A stretch of DNA of 64,000 nt from Luscinia megarhynchos (lineage: Eukaryota; Chordata; Aves; Passeriformes; Turdidae): positions 19,822,330 to 19,886,329 of the forward strand of contig CM067566.1 of the NCBI GenBank assembly GCA_034336665.1, in the 5' to 3' direction. This document shows, piece after piece, positions 12,361 through 25,339 of the stretch; positions within the stretch are counted from its first letter, which is position 1; the number at the start of each line of letters is the position of its first letter. A program made the translations under genes and the position numbers. The notes below the pieces were generated by a model that saw only the letters and a program-made list of their open reading frames with translations, was not told the origin of the DNA and did not search any database.

Positions 12361-15300
12361 ATGGAGTAATTTTGTTGCAGTTGCCATATTTAACCTTTCC
12401 TTTTTAGTTGGAAATATATATTGTTTGGAGATACTACCTTCATGTTTAATTTCTGAAAAGAAATGCATAAATGAGAAAGCTCAAGGGAAACATTATAGCC
12501 ATGCCTTTGCCTTAAACTTCGTCTTAAAACGGTTGCTTCTTTAGAAGATAAAGTACTGTTGATACTTAAAGAAATATTTACACGTAATATTGCATATTCT
12601 GTGGTTTATCTCAGGGATTGAGGAACAGGCATTGCAAACTGCAGCAGGAAGCAGTGCTTCACTCTCTCTTGGCGTGTGTGGACTGGCTGTTGGGGGTGTG
12701 GGTGCCAGAGTTCTCTCTGGATCAATTGCAGATCACATTCTAACTGTATATAGCATATGTGCAGATTACATCGTTAAGGTGTTATAAATATTCACATCTT
12801 TCCAGTGTGAAGTTGATGAGGGTGATTAAATACACAGCAGCCCCAGTACTATACCAAGACTTCATCATTTCAGGTGCTTCACAAATACAGAATGCACTGT
12901 AAAAGCTGCTTTTAAAGAAGACATACACAGAGGGTAGAATAGCAAATACTGTCTGTAGTCAGCACATTATAGTGTTCTGGAGGAAAACTGTCTTCTAGGC
13001 TGTGTACATTGTTCTTGTGAAATGATTTCAACAGTTTCGAATTTTTTTTTTCACCTTGCTAGTTATGCAAACAGCTCTTCACTTTTTTCACTAAAGCAAG
13101 CGGGAATTGTTCACTGTCACAAATAATAAATAACAAGAGAACCTGATCTGCAGAGCATGGAAGTGATAAAAACACATGCTTATGAGTGCTTGAGATTTCA
13201 CAGCTATTAATTCTGAACTTTTTGATTGCAATTCTGTTTTACAAGAGTGGATGCTGTTAGGGCAGCAGTACACAGTGACAGTGAAGGATTATGACAACAT
13301 GCATTTATCACTGTGAGCTTGATAAATTCAGTGCAAGACATGGTCAGAAAATGCCCCTAAACCTGAAGTCATAAAATGTTGCCTTTACTGAAAGTTAAAA
13401 TAGCGAACAATTCTCTATTACTGTTACTGATCTTGTTCAATTAGTAATTTAATACTAATATGAGTATGCTTGAGAAGATTTCTTTGTGCACAATGAAATG
13501 TGTTGCTCTTACCAACATCAGTGAATTACTTAACATGTACACTGAGGGAATCTAGGAGTTTTGTGCAGAATGCTATTTTATATACAACATGTAATCACTT
13601 ACAGAAAGGTCTTTTACAAAGGTCAGCAAGTACTATAGCAAGTTTGGCATTAATAAAAGTCAGAAGGATGCTCCAGACTTTCAAGAATGCTTTAAAATTC
13701 TTTTTTAAAGGTACCTAGCACTTGAAGTCTAGATTGTAAGTTTGTCTAAAAGTATATACTCCCCTACTACTTCTATGTAAATCAAAATGTGGTAGGTCAC
13801 GTCATGTCTTCCATGTTGAGATTGCAGCATTCACAGGTAATAGGAGTATTTCAAATTAGAAACCAAATTTCTGCATTATAGACAGAAACAGGAAATTCAC
13901 ATAATTTGACATAATTTTGAAGTTGTATACTGTAAGAAATTAGAGCATAAAGAATCCGAATACCTAATCTGTAGCATTTATGCTTATAAATATATAAATT
14001 ATAAAATTTTCAAAGTGATAACAGAGAAAATAAACCCTAAATTATAGTGGAAAGTCCTGAATAAGGGAAGCAATTGAGTAAGAGTGTGTCTAGAAATGTT
14101 AGTACTTCATTTTTTTTAAATCTTTATCATTCTAGGGAATTAATCTTCAGCCTTTCTGAAATCCTTCCTGAGCTGGTAATTTTTTTCACATTTTCAGGAC
14201 ATCATCAAAGCCATGCTAATCTGGACCAAGGGCATGCCTCATAGTCCTTGAATCTTTGAAGAAAACATTTTTCTGTGTTTCCTATTTTTAACATAATCAA
14301 GATTCACTTCAAATTTTATAAAACCTGTAGAGAAGACAATTTGGTTATTTACAAGGCAAGTGTTATAGGATACAATCAACAGTTTACAGTTATTTGCAGG
14401 ATTAATAAGAAAAAATTGCAAATCCAGGAGGCATATGTTCTCACTGAATATCTGGCTCAGTAATTAGACAATCTGGCTACTGAGTGAGGTACATTTGTGA
14501 TAGGTTGTAATGTACATCCCATGTTTAAGGCATTGTAAGCCTGTAATCTGGAGGAGGAAAATTAAAGATCTCGTGAGAAAAGGAAATCCAGACTTTTTTT
14601 TTTCCTGTAATGTGAATCTGTAGGCATTTGTTTTGTCTCCCAAAGGAAAGGCCTAGCATTTGAAAAAGACTTTTCTTATAGAAAAGGAGAACAGTTGGAG
14701 TTCTGTTATTTTTATTTTTCTTTAACTCTAGAATTTTCTTTGTAACTATGAGAACCATAATCATCCAACACTGTAGGTTCTGGCAAAGTCTTTCATTAAT
14801 TAATATTTGTGTATAACTTTGTCAAATAAAACTTATGCTCACTACTTTCCTATCATCTCCATCAAAAGCAGTGCCCTTTAAGACACTGGGGCAGATATGA
14901 AAATTTCATCTTTCTGTATTTGTGAGACTGCCTACTTATTTTTTCTATGCTTACATTTGGAATGATTTTGAGGGGACTTTACAGGAAGTGTAGACTAGAT
15001 AACTACTACTAAGACATAAAGGAATAAAATAAAGAGAACCTGTGGTGGAAAAATTGCTTTCAAAATCTTTTTTTTCCCAGTTTTTCTTTTGTTTAAACAT
15101 GAAGATTCTGGTTTAAAAAATCAACCTAGTGAACCTTAAAATATTTACTTTTATATGTTAGCTTATGGAAAGCTGTTTTGAGAGCCAAATAAAATAAACC
15201 TGTAAAATTGTTTAGAGTTTTGGACAGAGAACTTTTATTGAGGAGGCAGTAAAATTCATATGCTGAAATATATGAGAATTTCACTCACATATAACATATC

Positions 15301-15573
15301 ATGGACTCCTATACTATGTGTCCTCTAATCTTAGCTTTGTGCTCTGCACTTGCAGTCTTATCTTCCGAGTAGAAATCTGAAGATTTTTGGATTTTTGTTT
15401 CATTCTCTGTTCTTCCCACCAAAGCAGTTTATTTTTCTAATACTCTAAGAGTCAGATACCTCAACAAGAGAACAAAAGTCATGAAAATGTGGAGACTGAA
15501 TATTATTTAAATTTTGTTCCTTCTGCAGGATTGCAGAAAGTGTTATAGATATGTAAGCATGTTACTGTTAGGG

Positions 15574-15603
15574 TTTTTTTTTTGTTTTTGTGTTTGTTTG
15601 GTG
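15574..15603 (+). repeat. T/G-rich tract
   Basis: T runs broken by single G (GGGTTTTTTTTTTG then TTTTTGTG and TTTG units). Same TTTG character as several other tracts in the window. Confidence 0.8.
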
Positions 15604-15807
15604 TTCTTTATTTTAAATAATTAAATTATATTCTAAAACCTTAAATATTTGAAGATCTGAGCATATATGATGAAATTTAAGACAGTGAAGACAGTAAAGA
15701 TCTTCATATGCAGATTTTCCCTGTCTCAAGGAGTAACAGCATGTCTGTATGACTTGGATACTATTTTCCCAAAGAAGGGATTTCTTTCTGTTTGTATAAT
15801 AAAGCCA

Positions 15808-15868
15808 AAGGAACAACAACAAAAAATATCAAAATTGAAAAAGAAATCCAAATACCACAAACCCACCA

Positions 15869-15899
<31 letters not shown>

Positions 15900-16000
15900 C
15901 AAAAAAAAAAACCGCCAAAAAAAACCCAAACCAAACCAAACCACCAAAAAAAAACCGAAAAAAAAAAACAACCAAAACCCCAATCAACTCAAACCTGCAA
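15808..16000 (+). repeat. (AAAAC)n and A/C-rich low-complexity block
   Basis: Starts with CAACAACAAC, passes through AAAAC units (about 15871-15900), an A run, then AAACC and CCAAA units up to about 16000. On the opposite strand it is the TTTTG/TTTGG pattern seen elsewhere. It produces spurious Lys/Asn/Gln-rich ORFs on + and Phe/Gly-rich ORFs on -, which I do not call as genes. It may be a much-expanded tail of a lost retroelement. Confidence 0.9.
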
Positions 16001-16387
16001 AAAAGTTCCCCAACTCAGGCTGATTTCTGTTCCCATGAATCAATACCCCTAGTCAAATTCACAGTCTGGCAAACACCTATGGCTGACCTATGCTGAGAGA
16101 ATAAATAAGGACCATGTCAGTTTTATGACTAATCCTCTGTCTTTCATGAAACCTTTTCTTTCCAAAAGAGGCTTAAGTATTTCGAGCACAAATGAAATAG
16201 TGCCCATGTTCTCTACTTTTCCATAATTCAAGAGCTAGGAAGCCTGATTTGTGAGAAGCTTATTCTGTGACTTTGTGTGTAATTGACAGTGAAGGGGGAA
16301 AATGAGGCAATGTTACGCCTTTGCCAGTTCTTTTTAAAGGAAGGAATATACTTACTCATTAATGATCCAAGCTATGAATAGATTCAT

Positions 16388-16469
16388 GGTTTATAGCACA
16401 GCCTTAGAGTGGGTTAAGAGAATTTAAGGGTTTATCACACAGTCTTAAAAGAGGCTAAGAGAATTTAAA
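16388..16469 (+). repeat. Imperfect 41-bp tandem duplication
   Basis: Copy 1 is 16388-16428 and copy 2 is 16429-16469; both begin GGTTTAT and run to GAATTTAA. I count 32 of 41 positions identical, without gaps. The divergence suggests an old local duplication. Confidence 0.85.
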
Positions 16470-17079
16470 AGAAAGCTATTCAGACTGGAAAATTCTGGGT
16501 AAACATTTACCTATCTTCTTGGCAGTTCATTATTAAATTATATGTTGGCATTTTACAGGCATAGAATGAAAAAAGAGGTACAGACAAAGTAATAGAAACA
16601 CTCTGATGACCTATTATTAGAGATAAATATTTAGCATCTAAAGTATGGAGCAGAGGTAACAAAAGTCATTGCAAACTACTATCCACAATGCATAATATCC
16701 AGTAATACAAATTTAGTTAATTATATTAATACATGATGCATGTATGATGCAGTATTACCACACTGCTTCTATGCCCTGGGCATAAATTTTTTCAAAGTCT
16801 TAGAGTAGTTCTAAATAGTAGATGTTTCATGATGACTGGGAGATAAATGCATTAATATAACTGTAAAATAATGAAATCACATCAAGGTGTGGGGGTGTTT
16901 TAATTCTTTTTTTAATCAAATATTCTCATTTGTATTTAAGGGGAGCAGAGAAAGAATCCATGTGAGATGTACAGAACCTTTTTAACAGTGTGCTGTGATA
17001 AGTGTCCTTTAACACATATTCAGGTCTTTCTTATTTTAGGCATGCCCTTAATGCCACCCTTTTGGTTTCTTGTCCACAG

Positions 17080-17138
17080 GAAGTAGATAATAGCAATTTT
17101 TACTTCATAATCATGTTACAAGCTTGGAGAGGGGTCAG
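17080..17138 (+). other. Splice-bounded pseudo-exon
   Basis: A pyrimidine-rich stretch ending CTTGTCCACAG|G (cut after 17079) is followed 59 bases later by TCAG|GTAAAT (cut after 17138). In phase with exon 1 it stays open. 59 bases would shift any downstream frame, and no homologous PCDH7 peptide is known to me. Most such pairs in long introns are unused. Confidence 0.2.
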
Positions 17139-17878
17139 GTAAATGAACCAGTGTTCTTGTTGCACACAGAATTTTGTCCACACTCTGGATTCTAGTCTGC
17201 AAGTTGGAGTCCAAAATGTTGTGAGAGTCAGATTCTCTGGTCTGGTTGTGCTATACATCCTAAGGGAAGGACAAACAAGCATGAATTGTAAGGTTGCTGA
17301 ATTCAGCTCTTAGAAATGTTGGGACACTTTTTGTAGGACAGTTAGAAATTATCCTGATGAGATGATGTATCTTATATATGTTTATAGAAATGCCTTACAA
17401 TACACTAAAGTATGAATTGTGATGAATTTTAGCATCTTAACAGAGTTTAAATTTGGTTCTCTTGAGAATATAATGTCTTACTAAATTTCTTATATGTTTT
17501 ACTTTATTTTAGTACATCAGAAGTTAAATTCCTTTTTTCTGATGTCGATAGTAGGATAATAGTTCTCTACATTTTCATATGTTCAGGTTGTGTTTAATTA
17601 TTGGAATATAGTAGCTATTTCATCCCAATATTAGAACATACTGGCCTTATTATCACTATGGAAATAAGCTTAACTTCGTACATATTGACTGTAGAGGGAT
17701 AAGGTTTTCAAAATTTCCCTGTATTAGCCTAACTCTGTGTTAGTTTTAAATAACTGGGATAGAATTGTGCTTAACTAATTTCTATGAAAGTATTTCAAAC
17801 AACAGAACTATTGTTACACTCCTATATGTATATCAAATTGAGTTCTCCTGGGAAGAATGAGGTACAAATGCCAATGTT

Positions 17879-17942
17879 AATGAAGAATATATTTTTTAAA
17901 GTTTGTTAGTAATGAAGACCATATTTTTTAAAGTGTGTTACT
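17879..17942 (+). repeat. 32-bp tandem duplication
   Basis: Copies at 17879-17910 and 17911-17942, both AATGAAGA...ATATTTTTTAAAG..., identical at 28 of 32 positions by my count. Probably replication slippage, younger than the 41-bp pair at 16388. Confidence 0.88.
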
Positions 17943-20900
17943 TAAAGGTGTACTTAGGCCCTTAGGCCAATTTATCTCACCTCAGCTTGCTGGTTGTCTA
18001 ATCCAATTACTTATCTAGGGACAATTCACATGAGGAGGGATGGATGCCTTGAGTCAAGCCATTCTCTCTACTTTAGCTATGTTCTGTCTCCTGAACCTCC
18101 CTCTCCACTGAGCATAGCAGAAAAGTAGTTTAGGTGGCTTCTAGGTAACTGATTTGGGTTGAGATTCCAGCTGCCTTGTGGTTTTTCAAAAGCAGGTGTA
18201 AGTTTTGAATTTTTTGGTGGTATATTTCATCCACAAAAATAATGACACAGACCTATAATAAAAAAAAATTAAGGTGTTTCTGTGTGTTTTGGCTGTTGGA
18301 GCACAGAGAAATGCATTTGGTAGTGGAAGCAGGTGATAAGAGCACAGGGACTTGGCCTGCTAAAGGAGTGTAACTATGCATCCTTCTACCCTCTGACCTG
18401 TTGCCTGTATGTACTTTCTGGAAATGTGGAAAATGACTGAGGGAACTAGGAAAGCAAGCAAAATGCAGATGCTCTATAGATATTCTCTCCAAATACCAGT
18501 CATATCATTATTTCTAAAAATTGTAATTAGCTCTTTACCTTAGTTACTTTTAAGTAAAAAGTATAAATGATGGAATGAAAGTAGTTATGTGATGGTGATA
18601 AAAGAGATTGTGAGTTCATCACCACCAGGATATATAAGTGCTTTAATTTCAGCTCACATTTGCAGAGAATTTTGATGTTTTCCTTTGTCCTCTAGCCCTA
18701 GGTATTTTTTATAGTCAATAAACATCAAAGTTAATTAAAAAGAAGAAAAGACTTCTAGTGTTCATCACATGTCATAAATAACATTGATAGATTCTGTTCT
18801 CCTGTATCTAAGCCTAGAAAATGAGGAATATGCAAACTGATATACTAGAAAGTATTTATAACCTTCCTAATAACTAAGATAACATGCAGAAGCCACAGTG
18901 TCCTAAACTGTTTTATGTTTTGCCCTCTATTTGGCATTTATCTAACAAATACAGCTTGAACTGTAATAGCCAAGAGAAAATAGCAGGTAGATAAATTTTA
19001 TATCATGATACAGACATTGAAGTTGTATATAAATGTGCCAAAGACAGGGATTTTATTTTGTTGCAATTGTAGGAACATCAGATTTTAATAACGCACTGTT
19101 TTATTCTTCATCATAGTGTTGGTGCTAAAAATATGAAAGAGGTTTGGTAAATTTTCCTTTAAATTGAGCCTCTTCAGGAGGAAAAAGGGAAACAATAATG
19201 AGTTAGAAATATTAACAATGGTTATATCCAAAACTTAACAATAACACCACAAACTCAAAAATATTGGAAAGGTAATTTAAGGACGTACAAAGAAAATTCC
19301 TGTTTGCAAGATTAACCCTATTTTTTTGCAAAATACTTTGTGACAACTGACTGTTAGAAAAAATCATACTATCCTAGCTTTGTTGTAAGATAATATAGTG
19401 TTTTGTTACAATTTCTTCAGTGGTATTTATATGGTGACTTTATAAAAACTGTTTCTGCCACCAATCTTTCTTTACCCTAAACATACATAATATACTTATA
19501 GAAATACAATATAAAGTTTAAAAAAAGTAATGCAGTTGTTCTAACAAACAAAGTTTTATGCTTGAAAACAGAAGTATAGTGTTCTGTCAGATGAATATAT
19601 TTCCAAAATCTGAGTCTGTACATTCAAAGTTATGTCCTGTTCTCTCTTTGCTGAGAAACAGCTGATGTTTGTGAGGTAGAAAAAGTCATGAGGCAGATCA
19701 AGGAGATTCAAGTGAGCAGATGAAAAGCATGTATTTTTGTTTCCCTAGGAGGGAAAAACCACGAATGAGCTTGGAAATATTTGCAAACAGGAATATATAT
19801 AGTGGTTGAACAGGGAGACAGGTGTGGCAGGAATCTTAGCAGAAATGGTTCAGAGAGATCCACCCAGCTAGGGGTGGGTTTGTATGTCCTTGACAAGTGT
19901 CTGCCTAGCTGCTGATGAGGGCTCTACAGGCCATCAGTGGATATGTGTTTGTGAAAGAATAAGGTGCTGTGACAGAGAGATCCTTACTGTGTCTAAGATA
20001 AGAAGCAGTAACTCAGTACCATGGGTTCTTCCAATAGATTCTGTAACCATTTTATTTCACATGACTTACACAGTTGTGTTATAATTGCTTATACATGACC
20101 TTCTAGACTGTCCATGTACAAACAACATAATATATAGGTTGCCTGGACTTTGAATAATCAGTTTTAATTTTATTAAGTCTTATTTCTTCAAATATATTTC
20201 TCACACAGACATGGTTATATTACACAAATCAAGCTCCTCTTATTGGTCAGCTCTTACAAATATTTTAGGCCTAGTCTATGAATTTTTAGGCATTTCTACA
20301 ACTTAGACTGATAAAAAGAATTTTATAAATTGAGTAAGTACTTCCTGGGACTGGTTTCTCTAACATTAAAGAATATTAATATAAACCACTGCAAAAAATT
20401 TGTAAGGCCACATTTTGGTTCCTGGCCTCCTGGATTTGTCATCTATAGAGACATAAAACAGGCAAAGAGCCAGACTGAGCACATAATTAGAAATGTCATC
20501 ACTCTTATGTTATTAGTCCCTGGTTTAGTGGATTTTGGAGAAGTCATTGAAGATTTAGCTCTGCCTGTCTCCGAGCTATTGCCTTAATGCAGGCTTGACT
20601 TCTGTTCTAGCAAAAGTCCATTTAGGAAGCAGTGCATTGCTGATATAGAACTGCTTCTGTCATTCAGACTGGGGGTGGGTGACCTGTAAAGTGGAGATTA
20701 TGATTTTTCAAAGTGCTTTGAAGAGATATTTTCTATCCCTTTCTCTGATCTTGAACTGCAATATTTTGAAAGGAAACACCTGTGTATCAGTGGCTTAGTA
20801 TTTTTATCTCCCAGTTTTAAAAACAAAGAAACAGAGTTTGCATGTGAAACATACAGGAAAAAATAAAAGGCACAGTCCTGCATACTCTGATGAATATTGT

Positions 20901-21059
20901 GTTTACAGGACCTCTGGCTGATATGTTTATATGCTGTTTATTCTCAGACTTACTGTTAAATCAATAGAGTTATTTTCAATACCTAAAAACTGGTTTTCAC
21001 TATTTAAAGTTTTGGCCAATAATAATCAAAAGGTGATATTTTTGGGCACCTCTGATGTA

Positions 21060-21250
21060 ATACAATATTTTTTTTTTACTTTATAGAATTAATTATTACT
21101 ATGCAATGTTAAGTTGATATTCTGCATGAAAAATTAAATATTAATTATATAAAATAGAATTATAAATAAATATATTTAATTATATCGATCATTAACTATG
21201 TTAATAATTTTATTAATCAAATGAGAAAAGTAATAAAATATATTTTTTAA
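21060..21250. repeat. Extremely AT-rich block
   Basis: Nearly pure A/T with repeated TTAATTA, AATTATAT and ATAAATAAATAT segments and very few G or C. Such tracts can act as DNA-unwinding or matrix-attachment sequence; nothing here shows that it does. Confidence 0.75.
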
Positions 21251-21743
21251 AAGTTATTACTCTAGACTTTTTCCATTACTTTACAGATTTTCAGACTTAG
21301 GCTCTCCACATGTATATAAGCTAGTTTGCATTTATTTTACCAAAATCTTACAATTCGTGCAGTAGGTAATTTAGAAGAAAAAAAAATGACCATATGTATT
21401 AGAAGTGTATTGGTTTATATTTACATGGATGTAATCGTTTTGCCATTTAAAGTTTAAATTTTTTAATCAAATATGGCATTCATGCAAAATGCATGTGTTA
21501 AAGAAGGGTACTGAAATTATGTAAAGAACAAAGTTAAATGGTTGTCTGCATTAAAAAGAGACGTGAGAAATACCTCAGAATAGAGAGAGTAGGAATTTGA
21601 ATGGATTTGTGTATGAATGTTTTTACAATTGTCTTCAACATCACTTATACAGTACTATATTTTATAGCACTGAACATTCAGAGTATAAAATGTCACATGT
21701 AAAATGTGTTGTGTCCCATTTTGTAAAGAAACTTTATAAACAC

Positions 21744-21788
21744 TGTGTGTGTGTGTGGGTGGGTGGGTGGGTGTGTGTGTGTGTGTGT
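21744..21788 (+). repeat. (TG)n/(GGGT)n compound microsatellite
   Basis: TG units, then four GGGT units, then TG units again, 45 bases in all. Four adjacent GGG runs on the + strand give it G-quadruplex potential. Confidence 0.95.
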
Positions 21789-21862
21789 AAATTTATGTTC
21801 CCATACAGACTGTTCACAATGAGAGGCTTGATGTTACTCCATCACCAGACATAGCCCTCCCT

Positions 21863-21901
21863 GTTTGTTTTGTTTTTAATTTGTGGTTTTTGTTTTGTTT
21901 T
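21863..21901 (+). repeat. TTTTG-type T/G-rich tract
   Basis: TTTGTTTTG units separated by AATTTGTGG, of the same composition as tracts at 33714 and 36720. Confidence 0.75.
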
Positions 21902-23521
21902 AAAGAGCATGATGCATCAGAGTATGACAGTTTTATGCAGTGGTTGATCACTGCTGTGTTTCATTGGTTGCTGGTAGTCTTAGTGCAATGCATTGAAATA
22001 ATTCATTACATTTCTAGCAGCTGATGAAAAGTGTTGCTTTTTGATATTTCTCTGATGATTTAAAAATTTTGAACATAGAAATTCTCATGGACCTACCTAG
22101 GGAAACACTCTGGCAAGTCATATAATTCTCTAAGAGTTTAATTCACCAGCTGTGAAAGTGATCAGGGACTAAGCACCTTATGTAAGTGTCTGTCTGCTGG
22201 CTTTCGGAAGCGATCGAAATCCGCTGTGATACACTCAGGAGTGTCCCATTCTTCTCCAGCGATCCCAGCAGGCAAAGTCCAGGAGAAGAGAACAGCTAAT
22301 AGAGTATCTGTGATAAGGAGCTACAAATGTCAGCATAGTCTCTTCCAAGTTATCTCATTCCCAGAGGATGCCAGAGAAGTTAGTGTATTACTCATTGCCG
22401 TTTCAGTATTTATCCTCTCATGAGACCTACTTGAGGACAATTTTCCTTGTGTGTTCTGTGTAGTACCCTGCAGTGTAATATCAGTGTAAAATTTTATTTT
22501 GATTCTATCTTGATAGAAGAAAGGTAGAGATTTTGCTTTCTTTTAAAGTAACCACTGATATATGTAATTTGTTTCAATTTCTTTCTTAAAAGTTGACCTT
22601 GTATGCTGTGCTTTGACTATTTTCTCTCTATGCATACGAACCATGGCATTAGTCAGTATTTTCAGGAAAAATATAGGTCGCATTTTTACATAAATATGCA
22701 GATGCACTGATAAAATACAACGTCTACTTCCTGCCTTTATCCTCTGGTACTAGACAAATAACTAGTGCAGCTATGGTTGCTGCAGACATTATGAAACCTT
22801 ATTCCAGATATTTTTTTTTTTATCTTCTTACATTTTTATGACAAAAAAAAATATTTAACTGATGTAATTTAATTCATAGGATCATACTTGTTCTTTGTCA
22901 GACCAGCTACCACGCTTCTCTTACCCTTCAGAACAGACTTGGGTTCAAACTGTGGATTGGGAATGATTCCTGGACAGTGGTGTCTGCTGAACTGTGGCTA
23001 AGCACTCTTGGGGACCAAGTGCTGGTTGTCATCAACCAAAATTGTACTAAAGGTCATGCAGATAATTTAGTGCTATGGATACTCACTTATCAGAAAATGA
23101 GAATGTGCCATGACCCTGCACAATTTACTACTATGAATAATACTTTACTGTCCTCTCAGAAAGCTTTTAGTTTATTGCAGTAATGGACTTCTTTAAAAAT
23201 AATAAAAAAATAGATATGTATATATATTTTGTATTGCAGCTACATGCCAAGATGCTAATGTATAACTATATTTCCATATGGAAAATAAATTTTTATGTGA
23301 TAACTGAATATAGATATACTAAAAAGATGAAGTAGACTTTTAAGTGAAAACATTCACACATTTTTTTATGTAATATATTTTTTGCACGCACTTAGAAAAA
23401 TTACTCATAAACATCAAGCTTGGGATTTTGTGCAGACTATTACTTGTAGGATCATTGTTTCTGATTTCAGATCTCAGCTAAAAGAAAAAGCAGAAACAGG
23501 AACAAAAAAGCAAAGTAAAGC

Positions 23522-23533
23522 AAAAAAAAAAAA
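23522..23533 (+). repeat. Short A homopolymer
   Basis: Run of A following an A/G-rich stretch with AAAAAGCAAAG-type units; low complexity, no element body recognised. Confidence 0.8.
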
Positions 23534-23615
23534 ACCCTATAATATTAAGTGGCAAGTATGATTATTCTTAACTAAGTTTAACCTGGTTTTGAGCCTATTT
23601 AAAAAGCTTAAAAAG

Positions 23616-23671
23616 TTTTTTTTTTTTTTTTTTTTTTTTTTTGTTGCTGTTGTTGTTTTTGGGTTTTTTTT
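23616..23671 (+). repeat. T27 run with TTG and T/G-rich tail
   Basis: Uninterrupted T from 23616 to 23642, then GTTGCTGTTGTTG and further T/G-rich sequence. Prone to length polymorphism and to assembly error. Confidence 0.92.
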
Positions 23672-25339
23672 AAATAAATCTTTCTAATGTAAATATCAGC
23701 ATTGCTGTTCTGATTACAGTGCTATACAGAACCAGGGCTCTTTTGCTCATTCCAATATATGACTATTAAATAAAATCTCATGGGAAAAATAATGCCCACA
23801 GCATTTCCTACTAACCACTTGAAACTGCTTTTTGTAGGAATACTACCAATGGAACTACGAACTCTAATTCTCATTTCAGCTTAGGTATAAAAGCACACTA
23901 GAAAAAATATTCTAAATTTACATTTATATAACTGAAAGTAGAATATGTCCCGTGATACTTTTACATCTATTCCTGCAAAGTGGCAATTGAAACATTCTCT
24001 CAACACTAAAAATGAAATCCCTACAGTTGTGTAGGAACTTGAATTCCTGTCATTGGGAAATACGTTATCTCAGGATGGCCATGGGTACCACAAGATGCTG
24101 AGAGCAGTCCCTGAATAGAGTGTAAGTAATTATCACCAGGAGTCTGTGGTATTGAGTGAACCTCAGGAAATTCATACAATGTAATGTTATGACAGGTTCT
24201 TGTTCAGTTCTTGAGGCATAATTGGAATTTCCCCTTGCAATAAGCTAATAAAAATGCATTAGAGTTAATGCAGATATAAAAGCTATAAAATGGCTACTTC
24301 CAGTAGAAAAATGTAGTACAACTGCTAATATCAGGGCTTGATGCATGCTTAAATACCTAAGGAAAGAAGTACTAAATCGTTTTCAAGAGGAAAAAAAACC
24401 CACTCAAATATAATTCTTTCACACTCAGATAATTCCTAGATGGCTGGAGGAGTAGTACTCAAATTAGGGGGAAAAAAATCTGCCCAAAGTATGAAAATTT
24501 TTAGAACCAAAAATAAATTGAGGATTATATGAGGAATAGATGCTGGGAATAAAAGTGCTATTTCAACCTCATAATGGATAAAACTCACAAGAGCAGTACA
24601 TGAAATACAGGTATTTCTAGCTACATAAAGCAGTTCAGTGAGAACTATTGTGCTATGCCATTCCAAACCTGTGATGCTCGAATTCAAATACTTCTGGTTT
24701 CAATCAATCTTTATGATCCACTTATGTGCTTGAGATTAATGAAAACTGTTGGCAGTGCTTGCAAAAAAATGTATCAGGTGTGTGTGAGCTACTAGCCTTT
24801 AACATGGTTCATTAGAACACATCCTGAAATCCCTTTGGCCTTATACAGAACAGGCTGTTGTGCACACACAAGTCATCCATCAAATAGTTGGGAAATTGAC
24901 TGTAACATGGCAACTGCATTAGTGATAGAAGCCCAAATGTATCACTTTTTTTTTAATGAGAAAATATGTTTTATTTCAATTTGCCTGAAATCTAAGAGGT
25001 TTTCCTTTTTGTGAGAGTTAATCATAATGCATTACATTACAAGCTTTTAACAGGAAAGAAATTGTCATGGAATGTAAGAATCTTTAGTCTGAACAAAAAT
25101 CTTGACAAAAGCAGGGTACTTTTTGACTGAAAAAAAAGATCACATGATAGAACCTTCCTGGAAATTATATTAGATTTAAAAACACAGGTATTACACACTG
25201 ATATTACAAGTAACAAGTATCACACACTTATAAATTTTCAATAATGCTGGAGTTCTTATGAGGTTTTCATCTTTAACATTCATTTATTTTTTATTTAGTT
25301 AAAGTAAATTATCATAAATGGCCATTGTTGCAAGATGAC

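Larger units (their letters stand above)
2321..15800. other. Intronic AT-rich sequence, no gene seen
   Basis: Mostly unique AT-rich DNA. It contains T-rich tracts at 2088-2112, 6473-6495 and 15574-15603, an A-rich tract at 7011-7031, and two short hairpins (3338-3359, 5946-5967). ORFs of 110-130 codons at 7307-7696 (+), 8388-8720 (-) and 9048-9440 (-) show no recognisable domains and are about as long as chance predicts at this composition. The stretch 12146-12360 has a motif content suggestive of a conserved element. No transposon was recognised. Confidence 0.7.
16001..25339. other. Intronic AT-rich sequence, no gene seen
   Basis: Unique AT-rich DNA with two short tandem duplications (16388-16469 and 17879-17942), a splice-bounded pseudo-exon (17080-17138), an extremely AT-rich block near 21060-21250, a GT/GGGT microsatellite (21744-21788), a T/G-rich tract (21863-21901) and a long T run (23616-23642). 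The few ORFs over 60 codons show no domain. Confidence 0.7.

Noticed and set aside
15667..16052. Lys/Asn/Gln-rich and Phe/Gly-rich ORFs on both strands
   Set aside because: They are translation of the (AAAAC)n low-complexity block.
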